Source: Schwartzia succinivorans DSM 10502
GTDB taxonomy: Bacteria; Bacillota; Negativicutes; Selenomonadales; Selenomonadaceae
Length of the DNA: 64,000 bases
Direction of reading: 5' to 3'
Assembly (NCBI RefSeq): GCF_900129225.1
Contig: NZ_FQUG01000003.1
Span: 62,001 to 126,000 of the forward strand
This document shows, in pieces, positions 54,915-63,547 of the stretch; within the stretch, counting starts at the first letter, position 1; each line of letters opens with the position of its first letter. Both the position numbers and the translations under genes were made by a program. The notes beneath the pieces were generated by a model. It was not told the DNA's origin, ran no database searches, and saw only the letters and a list, made by a program, of their open reading frames with translations.

Positions 54915-55517
54915 ATGTCCTACATGTCCGGAATGATGCTGGGATTGGCTTTCGGCAAGAAGGTCAGAAGCCTTTTGAAGGGCTGTCCTGCAAAGACTGA
55001 AGCGGCAGCATTTACACTGGCGCGTGCTATCCCGGGAAGACGCCGCTATTATGCAAAGCGGCTTATCGGGAATGAGGAGCTGGCAAAGCTTTTGGAGACT
55101 TCGCTTGTAAAGCTCGATTATGTTGATGAGGTTAAGGCAAGCCATATAACAGGAAGCCTTTTGATTGTATATCATGGTAATGAGTCGAAATTGGATGCAG
55201 TTGTATCGTATCTTGCGACACGTGTTTTTGGAATGTCTGCAAAGGAGCCGCAGATTGGTGCGGCCGACAACGCTCTCTCTCATGAGGGTTCAGCGGAAAC
55301 GCTTGCTTCCTTCGGACAGAGTGTAAGGGGAACCTTTAACGCGTTCAACCGCCATATCAAAATGCTGACGGGAGGATGGTTTGATTTGCCGTCACTTCTC
55401 TCGCTGCTGTTTACTATAAGAGGTTTGCAGAAAATACTTGTTTTGAAGCAGCTCCCACCCGGACCACAGCTTATCTGGTGGGCATTCTCACTTCTGAGAG
55501 GATGGCGGATTGCATGA
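54915..55517 (+). CDS. HMA-like protein upstream of the P-type ATPase
   Basis: A 200-residue protein with an HMA_2-like domain whose ARAIPGRRRYYAKRLIG loop parallels the neighbouring 157-residue protein (IPGRTRLYTRALVG); Cys pairs of classic metal chaperones are missing. A C-terminal hydrophobic segment contains LPSLLSLLFTIRGLQKILVL. The stop overlaps the ATPase start by four bases. The two neighbouring genes look like paralogues. Confidence 0.7.
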   Translation: MSYMSGMMLGLAFGKKVRSLLKGCPAKTEAAAFTLARAIPGRRRYYAKRLIGNEELAKLLETSLVKLDYVDEVKASHITGSLLIVYHGNESKLDAVVSYLATRVFGMSAKEPQIGAADNALSHEGSAETLASFGQSVRGTFNAFNRHIKMLTGGWFDLPSLLSLLFTIRGLQKILVLKQLPPGPQLIWWAFSLLRGWRIA

Positions 55518-57610
55518 ATTACCGTCTTGTGAGTGTTCCACTGGCATCAGAGCTTTCGCATGAGGCAAGGCTTCTCGCGGGAGCACGCCTGAGGGCTGCC
55601 AGAGGCGTTGTATCGGCAGCTGCGGACGGAAAAACACTCCGTGTATGGTACAGGGGCACGAGACTTTCTGACGCGGCTATGCGTCAGATTCAGCGCATCA
55701 GAGAAAAAACCGAGGAGCGCGTTTCTGAGCCCAAGATGGAGGATTACCGCAGAGATGCTCTGATTTCCCTGGGCGTTTTTGCTGCGATGAAGCTTTTGGA
55801 AAAAAATGCGCCCGGAGCTTATGTGGGACTTCGCTTTTTAAGAAGTATTCTCGTCCTCGGTATGGCGAGAGGATTGTTCAAGAGCGGATACGGCGGACTT
55901 ATCAGAGACCGCCGTCCAAACGCTGATACACTGACCGCAACGGCTGTCGCGGCATCGGTGCTTTCGGGACGTCCTGAATCAAGTCTTTCCCTTCTTACAC
56001 TGTCAAATGTCGCAGAGATGCTTACGAGCTATGCCGCAGAGCGTGCACGCCGTCAGATTTCGGGCCTTCTGAATCTCAATCAGCGCTTTGTGTGGCTGGT
56101 GGACGGCGGCGTAGAAAGAAAGGTTCCTGTGGAGTCACTGAAGGCAGGGGATATGATTGCCGCTCATGCAGGTGAGATGATATGTATTGACGGACGAGTA
56201 TTGGAAGGCTCGGCTGCTGTCAACCAGTCTTCAATTACTGGCGAATCCAATCCTGCCATGAAGCAGGAAAAATCACGGGTATACGCAGGAAGCGTCGTGG
56301 AAGCGGGAGAGCTTACGATTCTTGTCGAAAAGGTCGGAAAGGATACGTCTCTTGCGCATATTGTTCACCTCGTAGAAGAAGCGCAGGCACAGCGCGCGCC
56401 TGTACAGAACTTTGCTGACCAGATGGCTAACCTTTTGGTGCCTGTATCTTTGCTGGGGGCTGTTGTTGTATACGGGGCAACCCGTGACTGGCAGCGTGTA
56501 TTGAATCTTCTCTTTATTGATTTCTCCTGCGGCCTGAAGCTTTCTACGGCTACGGCGATTTCTGCCGCTATTGCAGCCGCAGCGAAAAAGGGAATCCTGG
56601 TAAAGGGCGGAAACTATATAGAGGCTTTGGCGGAGGCAGACACGCTTGTTCTTGATAAGACAGGCACTCTGACTGTTGGTGTACCGCAGATTTCCTTCAT
56701 CAGAACTGTTGAAGGTGTAAGCGAAAAAGAAACTGTACTTCTTGCGGCATCTGCCGAGATGCATTCTGTACATCCGCTTGCGGTTGCAATTCAGAAATAC
56801 GTCCGCGAAAAGGCGTGGGAGGTTCCTCAGCATAAAAGCTCCGAAACCATTGTCGCACGCGGCATGAAGGCCTCCGTTCCTGATTTTGACGGCTTCAAGG
56901 GTGGCTCTGTGCTTGTTGGCAGCCGGAAATTCATGGAGGAATCAAAGGTCAAAAAGCTTGATGACATAACGATAGAAGACAAATCACCGAATCGCATTTA
57001 TGTGGCACGGGACAAAAAGCTTCTGGGTGTCATCGGAATAAATGACCCGATTCGTCCCAAGATGAAAAAGACGCTTAATCAGATGCGCCGTCACGGTATT
57101 GATGAAATCGTGATGCTCACAGGTGACTCCAAGGAGGTCGCCGCACAGGTAGCACAGGAGATGGACATAGACTCCTTCTATGCAGAGGTTCTTCCCGAGG
57201 ATAAGGCAAACTACGTTCAGAAGCTGAAGGAACGCGGATGTATCATGATGGTCGGTGACGGCATAAATGACGCGCCTGCGCTTGCCTTTGCCAATGTCGG
57301 AGTGAGCCTTGGCGGACAGCAGACGGATATTGCGGCCGAGTCAGGCGCAGTAACAATCCGCTCCGAGGACCCGGAGGGCCTTATGACAGCCCTTTCCATC
57401 GGACGCCGCACCATGAGCCTGATTCGTCAGAACTTCACGGCGACAATCACGGTAAACTCTGCCGCGATGCTTTTGGGAGCTCTTGGAAAAATCAATCCGC
57501 TTTGGGCGGCGATTATTCATAACACGGCTACCCTGGCTGTTGTCCTGAACAGCGCGCGTATTTTAGGAAGCGGAAAAAAGAAATTACTTCCTCACATAGG
57601 ATTGTTTTAA
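55514..57610 (+). CDS. heavy-metal P1B-type ATPase
   Basis: A 698-residue metal pump, starting at ATG 55514, which overlaps the previous stop by four bases. Core motifs are the actuator SSITGESNP, the metal-site helix with SCG (Cys339) in place of the CPC motif, the phosphorylation site DKTGTLT (Asp381), MLTGDS and GDGINDAPAL. An N-terminal segment (to about residue 70) resembles a degenerate HMA domain. The SCG motif resembles that of CtpC-type pumps, for which manganese or zinc has been discussed. Substrate cannot be fixed here. Confidence 0.92.
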   Translation: MNYRLVSVPLASELSHEARLLAGARLRAARGVVSAAADGKTLRVWYRGTRLSDAAMRQIQRIREKTEERVSEPKMEDYRRDALISLGVFAAMKLLEKNAPGAYVGLRFLRSILVLGMARGLFKSGYGGLIRDRRPNADTLTATAVAASVLSGRPESSLSLLTLSNVAEMLTSYAAERARRQISGLLNLNQRFVWLVDGGVERKVPVESLKAGDMIAAHAGEMICIDGRVLEGSAAVNQSSITGESNPAMKQEKSRVYAGSVVEAGELTILVEKVGKDTSLAHIVHLVEEAQAQRAPVQNFADQMANLLVPVSLLGAVVVYGATRDWQRVLNLLFIDFSCGLKLSTATAISAAIAAAAKKGILVKGGNYIEALAEADTLVLDKTGTLTVGVPQISFIRTVEGVSEKETVLLAASAEMHSVHPLAVAIQKYVREKAWEVPQHKSSETIVARGMKASVPDFDGFKGGSVLVGSRKFMEESKVKKLDDITIEDKSPNRIYVARDKKLLGVIGINDPIRPKMKKTLNQMRRHGIDEIVMLTGDSKEVAAQVAQEMDIDSFYAEVLPEDKANYVQKLKERGCIMMVGDGINDAPALAFANVGVSLGGQQTDIAAESGAVTIRSEDPEGLMTALSIGRRTMSLIRQNFTATITVNSAAMLLGALGKINPLWAAIIHNTATLAVVLNSARILGSGKKKLLPHIGLF

Positions 57611-57617
57611 ATGCTTT

Positions 57618-57661
57618 TATAAGCCCTCTGCCTGATTAGAGAAGCGGGGGCTTATTTTTAT
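57618..57661 (+). terminator. intrinsic terminator after the P-type ATPase
   Basis: ATAAGCCC and GGGCTTAT arms with an interrupted inner stem (CTCT/AGAG), followed by TTTTTATT. Confidence 0.75.
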
Positions 57662-57683
57662 TGTCAAATATGATATTGACCAT

Positions 57684-57712
57684 TTGACTTTTTTGCAAAG
57701 TGTAACTATAAT
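57684..57712 (+). promoter_or_regulatory. promoter of htpG
   Basis: TTGACT (57684-57689) and TATAAT (57707-57712) with a 17-base spacer. A GAGGCGCC/GGTGCCTC hairpin at 57733-57750 with a weak T run lies in the leader and could attenuate. No CIRCE is present. Confidence 0.75.
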
Positions 57713-57795
57713 AGATACATACCAACAGAGATGAGGCGCCGCGGGTGCCTCTTTCTTTGTGAATCGAAATTACTTTGAAAGGGAGCAAGAACCAA

Positions 57796-59751
57796 ATGGC
57801 AAAGGAACAACACGAATTTCAGGCGGAGACGAAACAGCTGCTGGACCTTATGGTTCATTCCATTTATACGAATCATGAGATTTTCCTGCGCGAGCTCATT
57901 TCGAATGCTTCTGATGCAATCGACAAGGTGCATTTTGAAGCTCTGACGAACCGTGACCTTCTGGAGGGGGACGAGTCGTATGAAATTTTCCTCGTGCCTG
58001 ATAAAGAAAGCCATACACTGACGATTTCCGATAACGGTATCGGAATGAATCTTGAAGAAGTTATTGAAAATATCGGTACGATTGCAAAGTCCGGTACTAA
58101 GGCATTTCTCGAGAAGCTGAAGGAAGCAAAGGAATCCGATGCATCCGTCAGCGACAAGGATATGATTGGTCAGTTCGGTGTAGGCTTCTATTCTGCATTC
58201 ATGGTAGCTGACAGAGTAGTAATCACAACACGCAAGGCTGGAGAGAAGCAGGCTGTACGCTGGGAATCCGACGGCAGCGGTTCCTTCACGACAGAGGAAT
58301 GTGAGAAGGAGAAGCGCGGTACGTCTATCACGCTCTTCCTCGGAAAGGATTTCTACGGCGACTCCACTGAGGAAAACTACGAAGACCAGTACACGCTTGA
58401 ACGCCTTGTGAAGAAATATTCGGATTATGTACGCTACCCGATTAAGATGAACTGGGAGTCGGAGGAAATGCCGCGCGACAAGGACGGCAAAATCATTCCT
58501 GATTCCAAGCCTGAGAAAAAGGTTGAAATCCGTACCCTTAATTCAATGCAGCCGCTTTGGACAAAGGGCAAGAGTGACATCACACAGGACGAATACAACG
58601 AATTTTACAAGAATCAGTTCCATGACTGGGAGAATCCTATGGAGATTTTCCATGTGAATGCAGAGGGTGCTGTTGAGTTTACGGCGCTCATGTTCATTCC
58701 TGAGAATGCTCCGTTCAACCTTTATCATGCTGATTTTGAGCCGGGACTGCAGCTTTATTCCCGCCACGTATTTATCATGGATAAATGCAAGGACCTCCTG
58801 CCGGACTACCTGCGCTTTGTAAAAGGTCTTGTAGATTCTCCGGACCTTTCTCTTAATATCTCCCGTGAGCTTCTGCAGCAGAGCCGCGAACTCAAGGTCA
58901 TCGGCAAAAATCTTGAGAAGACAATTCTCAAGACACTGGCAAAGCAGCTTGAGAAGGAACGCGAGAAATACGAGAAATTCTGGGCACAGTTCGGTAAATC
59001 CCTGAAGATTGGTGTCTATGGCAGCATTTACAGCGGCGGAGATACAAAGGATAAGCTGAAGGATCTCCTTCTTTTCGAGACATCAAAGGAAGGTAAGCTG
59101 ACCTCTCTCAAAGAATACAAGGAGCGCATGCCTGAGAGCCAGAAAAAGATTTTCTACGCAACAGGCAAGGACAAGGCAATCATCGACGAGCTTCCGCAGA
59201 TGGAGCTTTTGCGTGAAAAAGGTCTTGAGGTGCTGTATCTTACTGACCCTGTGGATGAGTTCTGCATTGAAGCGCTGCACGAGTATGATGGAAAAGAATT
59301 CCAGTCCATCAGCCGCGGTGAGCTTGACCTCGGTGATGCCGAGTCCGAGCAGGAGAAGAAGGAAACAGAGAACATTGCCAAGGAAAACGGCGACCTCATG
59401 AAGGATATAAAGGAAGCGCTCGGAGATAAGGTCGGTGAGGTAAAGGTTTCAAGCCGTCTGAAATCCAGTGCTGTCTGCCTCGTAGCATCAGCAGAAGGCC
59501 CGTCCCTTTCCATGGAGCAGACCTTCTCTGACATGGACAATCCTATGTTCAAGGCAAAACGTATTCTTGAAATCAATCCGAAGCATGACCTTTTCGGACG
59601 TCTGCAGCAGCTTCATGACGCAGGAAAGGACAGTCAGGAATTCAAGGATTACTGCGATATGCTTTATACGCAGGCACTTCTTATCGAAGGCATTATGCCT
59701 GATGACCCTGTTGCCTTTGCAAATAAGGTTGCAAAGCTCATGGCCAAGTAA
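57796..59751 (+). CDS. htpG: molecular chaperone HtpG (Hsp90)
   Basis: A 651-residue Hsp90. The ATG at 57796 follows AAAGGGAGC; an earlier in-frame start is unlikely. The N-terminal ATPase has FLRELISNASDAIDK, SDNGIGM and GQFGVGFYSAFMVAD. The middle domain carries ELLQQSRELKVIGKNL with the catalytic Arg, and the C-terminal dimerisation domain follows with NPMFKAKRILEINPKHD. It has no charged linker, as expected for bacteria. It is monocistronic. Confidence 0.97.
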   Translation: MAKEQHEFQAETKQLLDLMVHSIYTNHEIFLRELISNASDAIDKVHFEALTNRDLLEGDESYEIFLVPDKESHTLTISDNGIGMNLEEVIENIGTIAKSGTKAFLEKLKEAKESDASVSDKDMIGQFGVGFYSAFMVADRVVITTRKAGEKQAVRWESDGSGSFTTEECEKEKRGTSITLFLGKDFYGDSTEENYEDQYTLERLVKKYSDYVRYPIKMNWESEEMPRDKDGKIIPDSKPEKKVEIRTLNSMQPLWTKGKSDITQDEYNEFYKNQFHDWENPMEIFHVNAEGAVEFTALMFIPENAPFNLYHADFEPGLQLYSRHVFIMDKCKDLLPDYLRFVKGLVDSPDLSLNISRELLQQSRELKVIGKNLEKTILKTLAKQLEKEREKYEKFWAQFGKSLKIGVYGSIYSGGDTKDKLKDLLLFETSKEGKLTSLKEYKERMPESQKKIFYATGKDKAIIDELPQMELLREKGLEVLYLTDPVDEFCIEALHEYDGKEFQSISRGELDLGDAESEQEKKETENIAKENGDLMKDIKEALGDKVGEVKVSSRLKSSAVCLVASAEGPSLSMEQTFSDMDNPMFKAKRILEINPKHDLFGRLQQLHDAGKDSQEFKDYCDMLYTQALLIEGIMPDDPVAFANKVAKLMAK

Positions 59752-59765
59752 ATACCATACGTTGA

Positions 59766-59798
59766 AGAAAACTCTGCTCAGGTGGCAGAGTTTTCTTG
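59766..59798 (+). terminator. intrinsic terminator after htpG
   Basis: GAAAACTCTGC and GCAGAGTTTTC perfect 11-base arms with a 7-base loop, followed by TT. Confidence 0.85.
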
Positions 59799-59939
59799 CA
59801 ATTATAAAGGATTTATGCTATTCTAAGCCACGGGTATTGATAACATCCGTTGACGGAGTTATACAAAAACGCCTGCTCACAATAAAACGACTGCTTGGAT
59901 CATGTGACCGAGACAGGGTATAGTATTAAGCATATTACT

Positions 59940-59974
59940 GCGCCTTTCGGTCCGATACGGGAGGCGCTTTTCTT
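59940..59974 (+). terminator. hairpin with T run before the BASS transporter gene
   Basis: GCGCCT and AGGCGC arms with a 16-base loop containing GGTCCGATACGG, followed by TTTTCTTG. It lies about 26 bases before the gene start, so it may attenuate; no known riboswitch consensus is recognised. Confidence 0.55.
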
Positions 59975-59999
59975 GTGGGAAAAATCTGGAGGGATTCCT

Positions 60000-60950
60000 G
60001 TGAAAAAATTTTGCAAGCTCATGGTAGACAACATGGCGGTTCTGGTGCTTTTGATTGCTGTTCTTGCTATCGCTTATCCGCCTTCACTTACGTGGGTAGG
60101 ACCGTGGGTATCAATCATGCTGGGCATTGTTATGTTCGGCATGGGTATGACGCTTAAATTTGATGATTTCCGTATGCTGGCAAAGCGGCCGTGGGAGATA
60201 TTTCTTGGCGCGCTGGCGCAGTTTACGATTATGCCGGCAGCAGCATACCTGCTGGTCAAGGTGTTTAATCTTCCGCCTGAGCTCGCTATCGGAGTTGTTC
60301 TGGTCGGAACATGTCCCGGCGGTACGGCATCGAACGTTATTGCTTACCTCGCAAAGGGTGACGTTGCTCTTTCAGTCGCTATGACGATGACGACTACATT
60401 GCTGGCGCCTATTGTCACACCGACGATTACATGGCTTTTGGCCGGAGCGTGGGTAGACATTTCCCTTACTAAAATGATGATTTCCATCGCGCAGATGGTT
60501 TTGGCTCCGGTTATTCTCGGACTTTTGATGAATGAATTCTGCGGCGGCTTCGTAAAGAAGGTCACGCCTGTACTTCCTCTTGTTTCAGTTGTAACTATCG
60601 TGCTTCTCGTCGGAGGCGTTGTTGCTCTTTCAGCCTCCAAGCTTTTGACACATGGGCTCCTCATTGCAGGCGTTGTTGTGTGCCATAATGCTCTCGGACT
60701 TATATGCGGATACGCATTCGGAAAGCTGTTCCGCCTCACAGAGCCTAAGGTGCGCTCCCTTTCCATTGAGGTAGGCATGCAGAACTCAGGCCTTGCGGCA
60801 TCTCTTGCGCTGATGTATTTCAGTCCTGCAGCAGCTATACCGGGAGCGATTTTCAGTGTATGGCATAATATATCGGGTTCCATAGTGGCAAATTATTATA
60901 ACCGCAAGGATGCAGCCAACGAAGAGGTTGTGCCGGCCAAGACGGTATGA
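60000..60950 (+). CDS. panS: BASS-family transporter, likely pantoate/ketopantoate (PanS-like)
   Basis: A 316-residue bile acid:sodium symporter-family protein with about ten membrane segments. The GTG at 60000 follows GGAGGG and gives KKFCKLMVDNMAVLVLL; the longer frame crosses a hairpin. Family features are GTCPGGTASNVIAYLAKGD and the C-terminal EVGMQNSGLAASLA, which bind sodium. It lies 39 bases upstream of panC, followed by panD. In Salmonella, PanS of this family imports ketopantoate, so a pantothenate-pathway substrate is a strong inference here; other organic acids cannot be excluded. Confidence 0.82.
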   Translation: MKKFCKLMVDNMAVLVLLIAVLAIAYPPSLTWVGPWVSIMLGIVMFGMGMTLKFDDFRMLAKRPWEIFLGALAQFTIMPAAAYLLVKVFNLPPELAIGVVLVGTCPGGTASNVIAYLAKGDVALSVAMTMTTTLLAPIVTPTITWLLAGAWVDISLTKMMISIAQMVLAPVILGLLMNEFCGGFVKKVTPVLPLVSVVTIVLLVGGVVALSASKLLTHGLLIAGVVVCHNALGLICGYAFGKLFRLTEPKVRSLSIEVGMQNSGLAASLALMYFSPAAAIPGAIFSVWHNISGSIVANYYNRKDAANEEVVPAKTV

Positions 60951-60989
60951 TTGAAAAATACAGGTAAAAATACAAAAGGAGTCATTTCA

Positions 60990-61835
60990 ATGAAGGTATT
61001 GCGTACAGTCAAAGAAATTCAGGAATATACGAAGGAAGTTAAGGCACAGGGAAAGACAATCGGTCTTGTTCCGACAATGGGATGCCTGCATGAAGGACAT
61101 CTTACACTCATGCGTGCGGCGAGAGAGGCATGTGATATTGTTATTGCTTCGGTATTTGTAAATCCGACGCAGTTCGGACCGAACGAGGATTTTGATGCGT
61201 ATCCGCGCCAGTTCGATGAGGACTGCAAAAAGCTCGAGACAGTTCCTGTCGATGCAGTATTTCATCCTGAGCCTGAGGAAATGTATCCTGAGGGCTTCTG
61301 CACCTACGTCAATGTTGAGGGTGAATTCACGCACAGACTCTGTGGCGCGCAGCGTCCGATTCATTTCCGCGGCGTAGCTACTGTTGTAACAAAGCTCATG
61401 AATCTCGCCCGTGCTGACAAGGCATTCTTCGGTCAGAAGGACGCGCAGCAGGTAGTGGTTGTCAAACGCTTTGTTGAAGACCTCAATATACCTGTTGAAA
61501 TCACGATGGTTCCGATTGTTCGCGAACCCAGTGGTCTTGCAAGAAGCTCAAGAAACCGTTACCTCTCGGATAAAGAAAAGGAAGCAGCTCTTATATTGAG
61601 CAAGAGCCTCAAGGAAGGGCAGAAGGCCTTTGAGAGCGGAGAGAAGAACGCAAGAAAGATTGAAGAAATCGTCACAGCTAAGATTAAGACAGAGCCGATG
61701 GCATCCATTGACTATGTGAAGGTTTATTCCTTCCCTGCACTTGAGCCTATTGATACAGTGGATGACGAAGCACTGCTTGCTATTGCGGTCCGCATCGGAA
61801 AAACCCGCCTCATTGATAACGTCATTCTTAAATAA
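60990..61835 (+). CDS. panC: pantothenate synthetase (pantoate-beta-alanine ligase)
   Basis: A 281-residue ligase that joins pantoate and beta-alanine using ATP, the last step of pantothenate synthesis. Start at ATG 60990 behind AAAGGAG. Motifs are the PTMGCLHEGHLTL HIGH-type ATP site, VFVNPTQFGPNEDF, FGQKDAQQ and REPSGLARSSRNRYLS (the KMSKS-like loop). All are intact. It lies between the BASS transporter and panD in one operon; panB and panE are not in the window. Confidence 0.97.
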   Translation: MKVLRTVKEIQEYTKEVKAQGKTIGLVPTMGCLHEGHLTLMRAAREACDIVIASVFVNPTQFGPNEDFDAYPRQFDEDCKKLETVPVDAVFHPEPEEMYPEGFCTYVNVEGEFTHRLCGAQRPIHFRGVATVVTKLMNLARADKAFFGQKDAQQVVVVKRFVEDLNIPVEITMVPIVREPSGLARSSRNRYLSDKEKEAALILSKSLKEGQKAFESGEKNARKIEEIVTAKIKTEPMASIDYVKVYSFPALEPIDTVDDEALLAIAVRIGKTRLIDNVILK

Positions 61836-61868
61836 TTTTTATTCTATACAGTTTGGAGGAACCAACGG

Positions 61869-62252
61869 ATGTTTTTGAATCTGTTCAAATCGAAAATTCA
61901 CCGCGCAACAGTCACGGAAGCAAATCTTGAGTACATGGGAAGCATCACGATTGATGAGGCACTCATGGAAAAGGCACATATCCTGCCGAATGAGCGCGTG
62001 CAGGTAGTGGACAACAACAACGGTTCACGCCTTGAGACTTATGTTATCCCGGGACCGAAGGATTCCGGTGTTATCTGCCTGAACGGTGCTGCAGCCCGTC
62101 TTGTGCAGCCGGGAGATACCGTCATCATCATGGCATACGCATGGATGGATGAAAAGGAAGCCGAGAGCTACAAACCGACGGTCGTTATGGTTGACAGCAA
62201 AAACAAGGCTGTCGAGGTACGCCGTGTTGAGCATGCGGGCGAAGTCGGCTGA
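61869..62252 (+). CDS. panD: aspartate 1-decarboxylase (pyruvoyl)
   Basis: A 127-residue proenzyme that makes beta-alanine from aspartate for pantothenate. The self-cleavage site is Gly24-Ser25 in EYMGSITID, generating the pyruvoyl group; Lys9 ([13 protein letters not shown]) and the Thr/Tyr active-site residues ([22 protein letters not shown]) are conserved. It follows panC by 33 bases and closes the operon before a terminator. Confidence 0.97.
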   Translation: MFLNLFKSKIHRATVTEANLEYMGSITIDEALMEKAHILPNERVQVVDNNNGSRLETYVIPGPKDSGVICLNGAAARLVQPGDTVIIMAYAWMDEKEAESYKPTVVMVDSKNKAVEVRRVEHAGEVG

Positions 62253-62274
62253 GTAAGGCCTTATGAAAATTTTA

Positions 62275-62309
62275 AGCGGTACGCAGAAAAATGCGCGCCG
62301 CTTTTTTTA
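62275..62309 (+). terminator. intrinsic terminator after panD
   Basis: AAGCGG and CCGCTT arms, with an inner GC-rich pair, are followed by TTTTTTT. Confidence 0.8.
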
Positions 62310-62437
62310 TTACAGTAGATAAAAACTTGTCTAAAAATTATTCGTGGCTATACTCTTTCAACTATAAAAAGAGTATCATATATATGTATTGAAAATTTGT
62401 ACAGCAGAGGCGCTGTACATTTTTGGGGGAATGCTTA

Positions 62438-63523
62438 GTGCAAAAACTGCGGATACTTTTCGCTGCGGCATGCTTTATGTTCATTGCGGCAACCGCATCG
62501 GCTGCAATGGTTACGACAACAGGGCAGGGCGGCTCGGAGCGTGACGCGCTGCATGATGCCATGCGAAACGCGATAGAGCAGCAGGTAGGCGTGCTTGTTG
62601 ACAGTAAAACCTACGTGCAGAATTATAAGGTCATACACGATCAGATTTTTACCCACTCTGAGGGTTACATAAAAAGCTACAGCATTGTAAACAAGCAGTA
62701 TGTAAACGCAATATATTCGGTCACGATACAGGCGGATGTAGCAAGCGACATACTGAATACGGACCTCATGAATAAGCTGCAGAAGCAGCAGGTGGTCAGG
62801 GCGAATATGCAGGACCCGCGTGTGGGTGTTATTGTCATGGAAAATGACGGTACGGAGAATTCAGCTCTTGAGAGCAAATTGATGAAAGGTCTTGCCAATA
62901 ACGGATTTTCGCGGATAGTAGACATGCGGCAGATTGATGCCTCGGTCAAAAATCGTATATCCGATGCTGTATTCGAGGATGATATGGACCTTGCACAGAT
63001 GCTGAAATCCCAGTTCAACGCGGATTATCTGGTGATGGGATATATAGACAAGACCTCTGACGCGGTCTCTGTTCCAGGGGATATTCCCTTTGTGAATTCA
63101 CTTCAAAATGTCGTTGTAACGATTTCAATTCGTATGCTGAACACGAATACTGGAGAAGTTGTTTATGCCGATTCCTTTGAAGGACAGGCCTTTGATTTCG
63201 GAGCGAAGGCAGAACAGGAGGCCATGAAGAAGGCTTCGAAAAATATCGTCAAGGAGCTCTCACGCTCCGCGCTTAAAAAAGCGGCAAATCCTGAGCAGCA
63301 TATTACTTTGATTGTTACAAACGGAGCTCTTGGAACGATGTCTGAGGCATATAACCGAATAAGCAGCATTTCAGGAGTGAATGGAGTATACGTCAGAAGC
63401 ACGCAGTCCGGAAATATACAGATGGACGTGGATTATTACGGGACGGCCTATGATTTGGCGCAGGCTCTTGAAAGAAGCGGAATAGGAATAAGCGAAATGA
63501 ATTCGGAGTACATCCGGATTTGA
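62438..63523 (+). CDS. exported FlgT-like protein
   Basis: A 361-residue protein with a Sec signal (KLRILFAAACFMFIAATASAA). The GTG at 62438 follows GGGGGA; the longer frame starts with a TTG in that site. The mature N-terminus TGQGGSERDALHDAMRNAIEQQVGVLVDS and SEGYIKSYSIVNK match the flagellar assembly FlgT N-domain; the middle ADYLVMGYIDKTSD segment is a TolB-like or CsgG-like fold. It probably supports assembly of an envelope structure, maybe flagella. A related LPP20-like gene follows 24 bases later. Confidence 0.72.
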   Translation: MQKLRILFAAACFMFIAATASAAMVTTTGQGGSERDALHDAMRNAIEQQVGVLVDSKTYVQNYKVIHDQIFTHSEGYIKSYSIVNKQYVNAIYSVTIQADVASDILNTDLMNKLQKQQVVRANMQDPRVGVIVMENDGTENSALESKLMKGLANNGFSRIVDMRQIDASVKNRISDAVFEDDMDLAQMLKSQFNADYLVMGYIDKTSDAVSVPGDIPFVNSLQNVVVTISIRMLNTNTGEVVYADSFEGQAFDFGAKAEQEAMKKASKNIVKELSRSALKKAANPEQHITLIVTNGALGTMSEAYNRISSISGVNGVYVRSTQSGNIQMDVDYYGTAYDLAQALERSGIGISEMNSEYIRI

Positions 63524-63547
63524 GTCCAAATAAGGGAGGAATATTTC

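Noticed and set aside
59940-59974. Possible riboswitch before the BASS transporter
   Set aside because: Only one hairpin with a T run is seen; no known riboswitch consensus or alternative pairing could be recognised.
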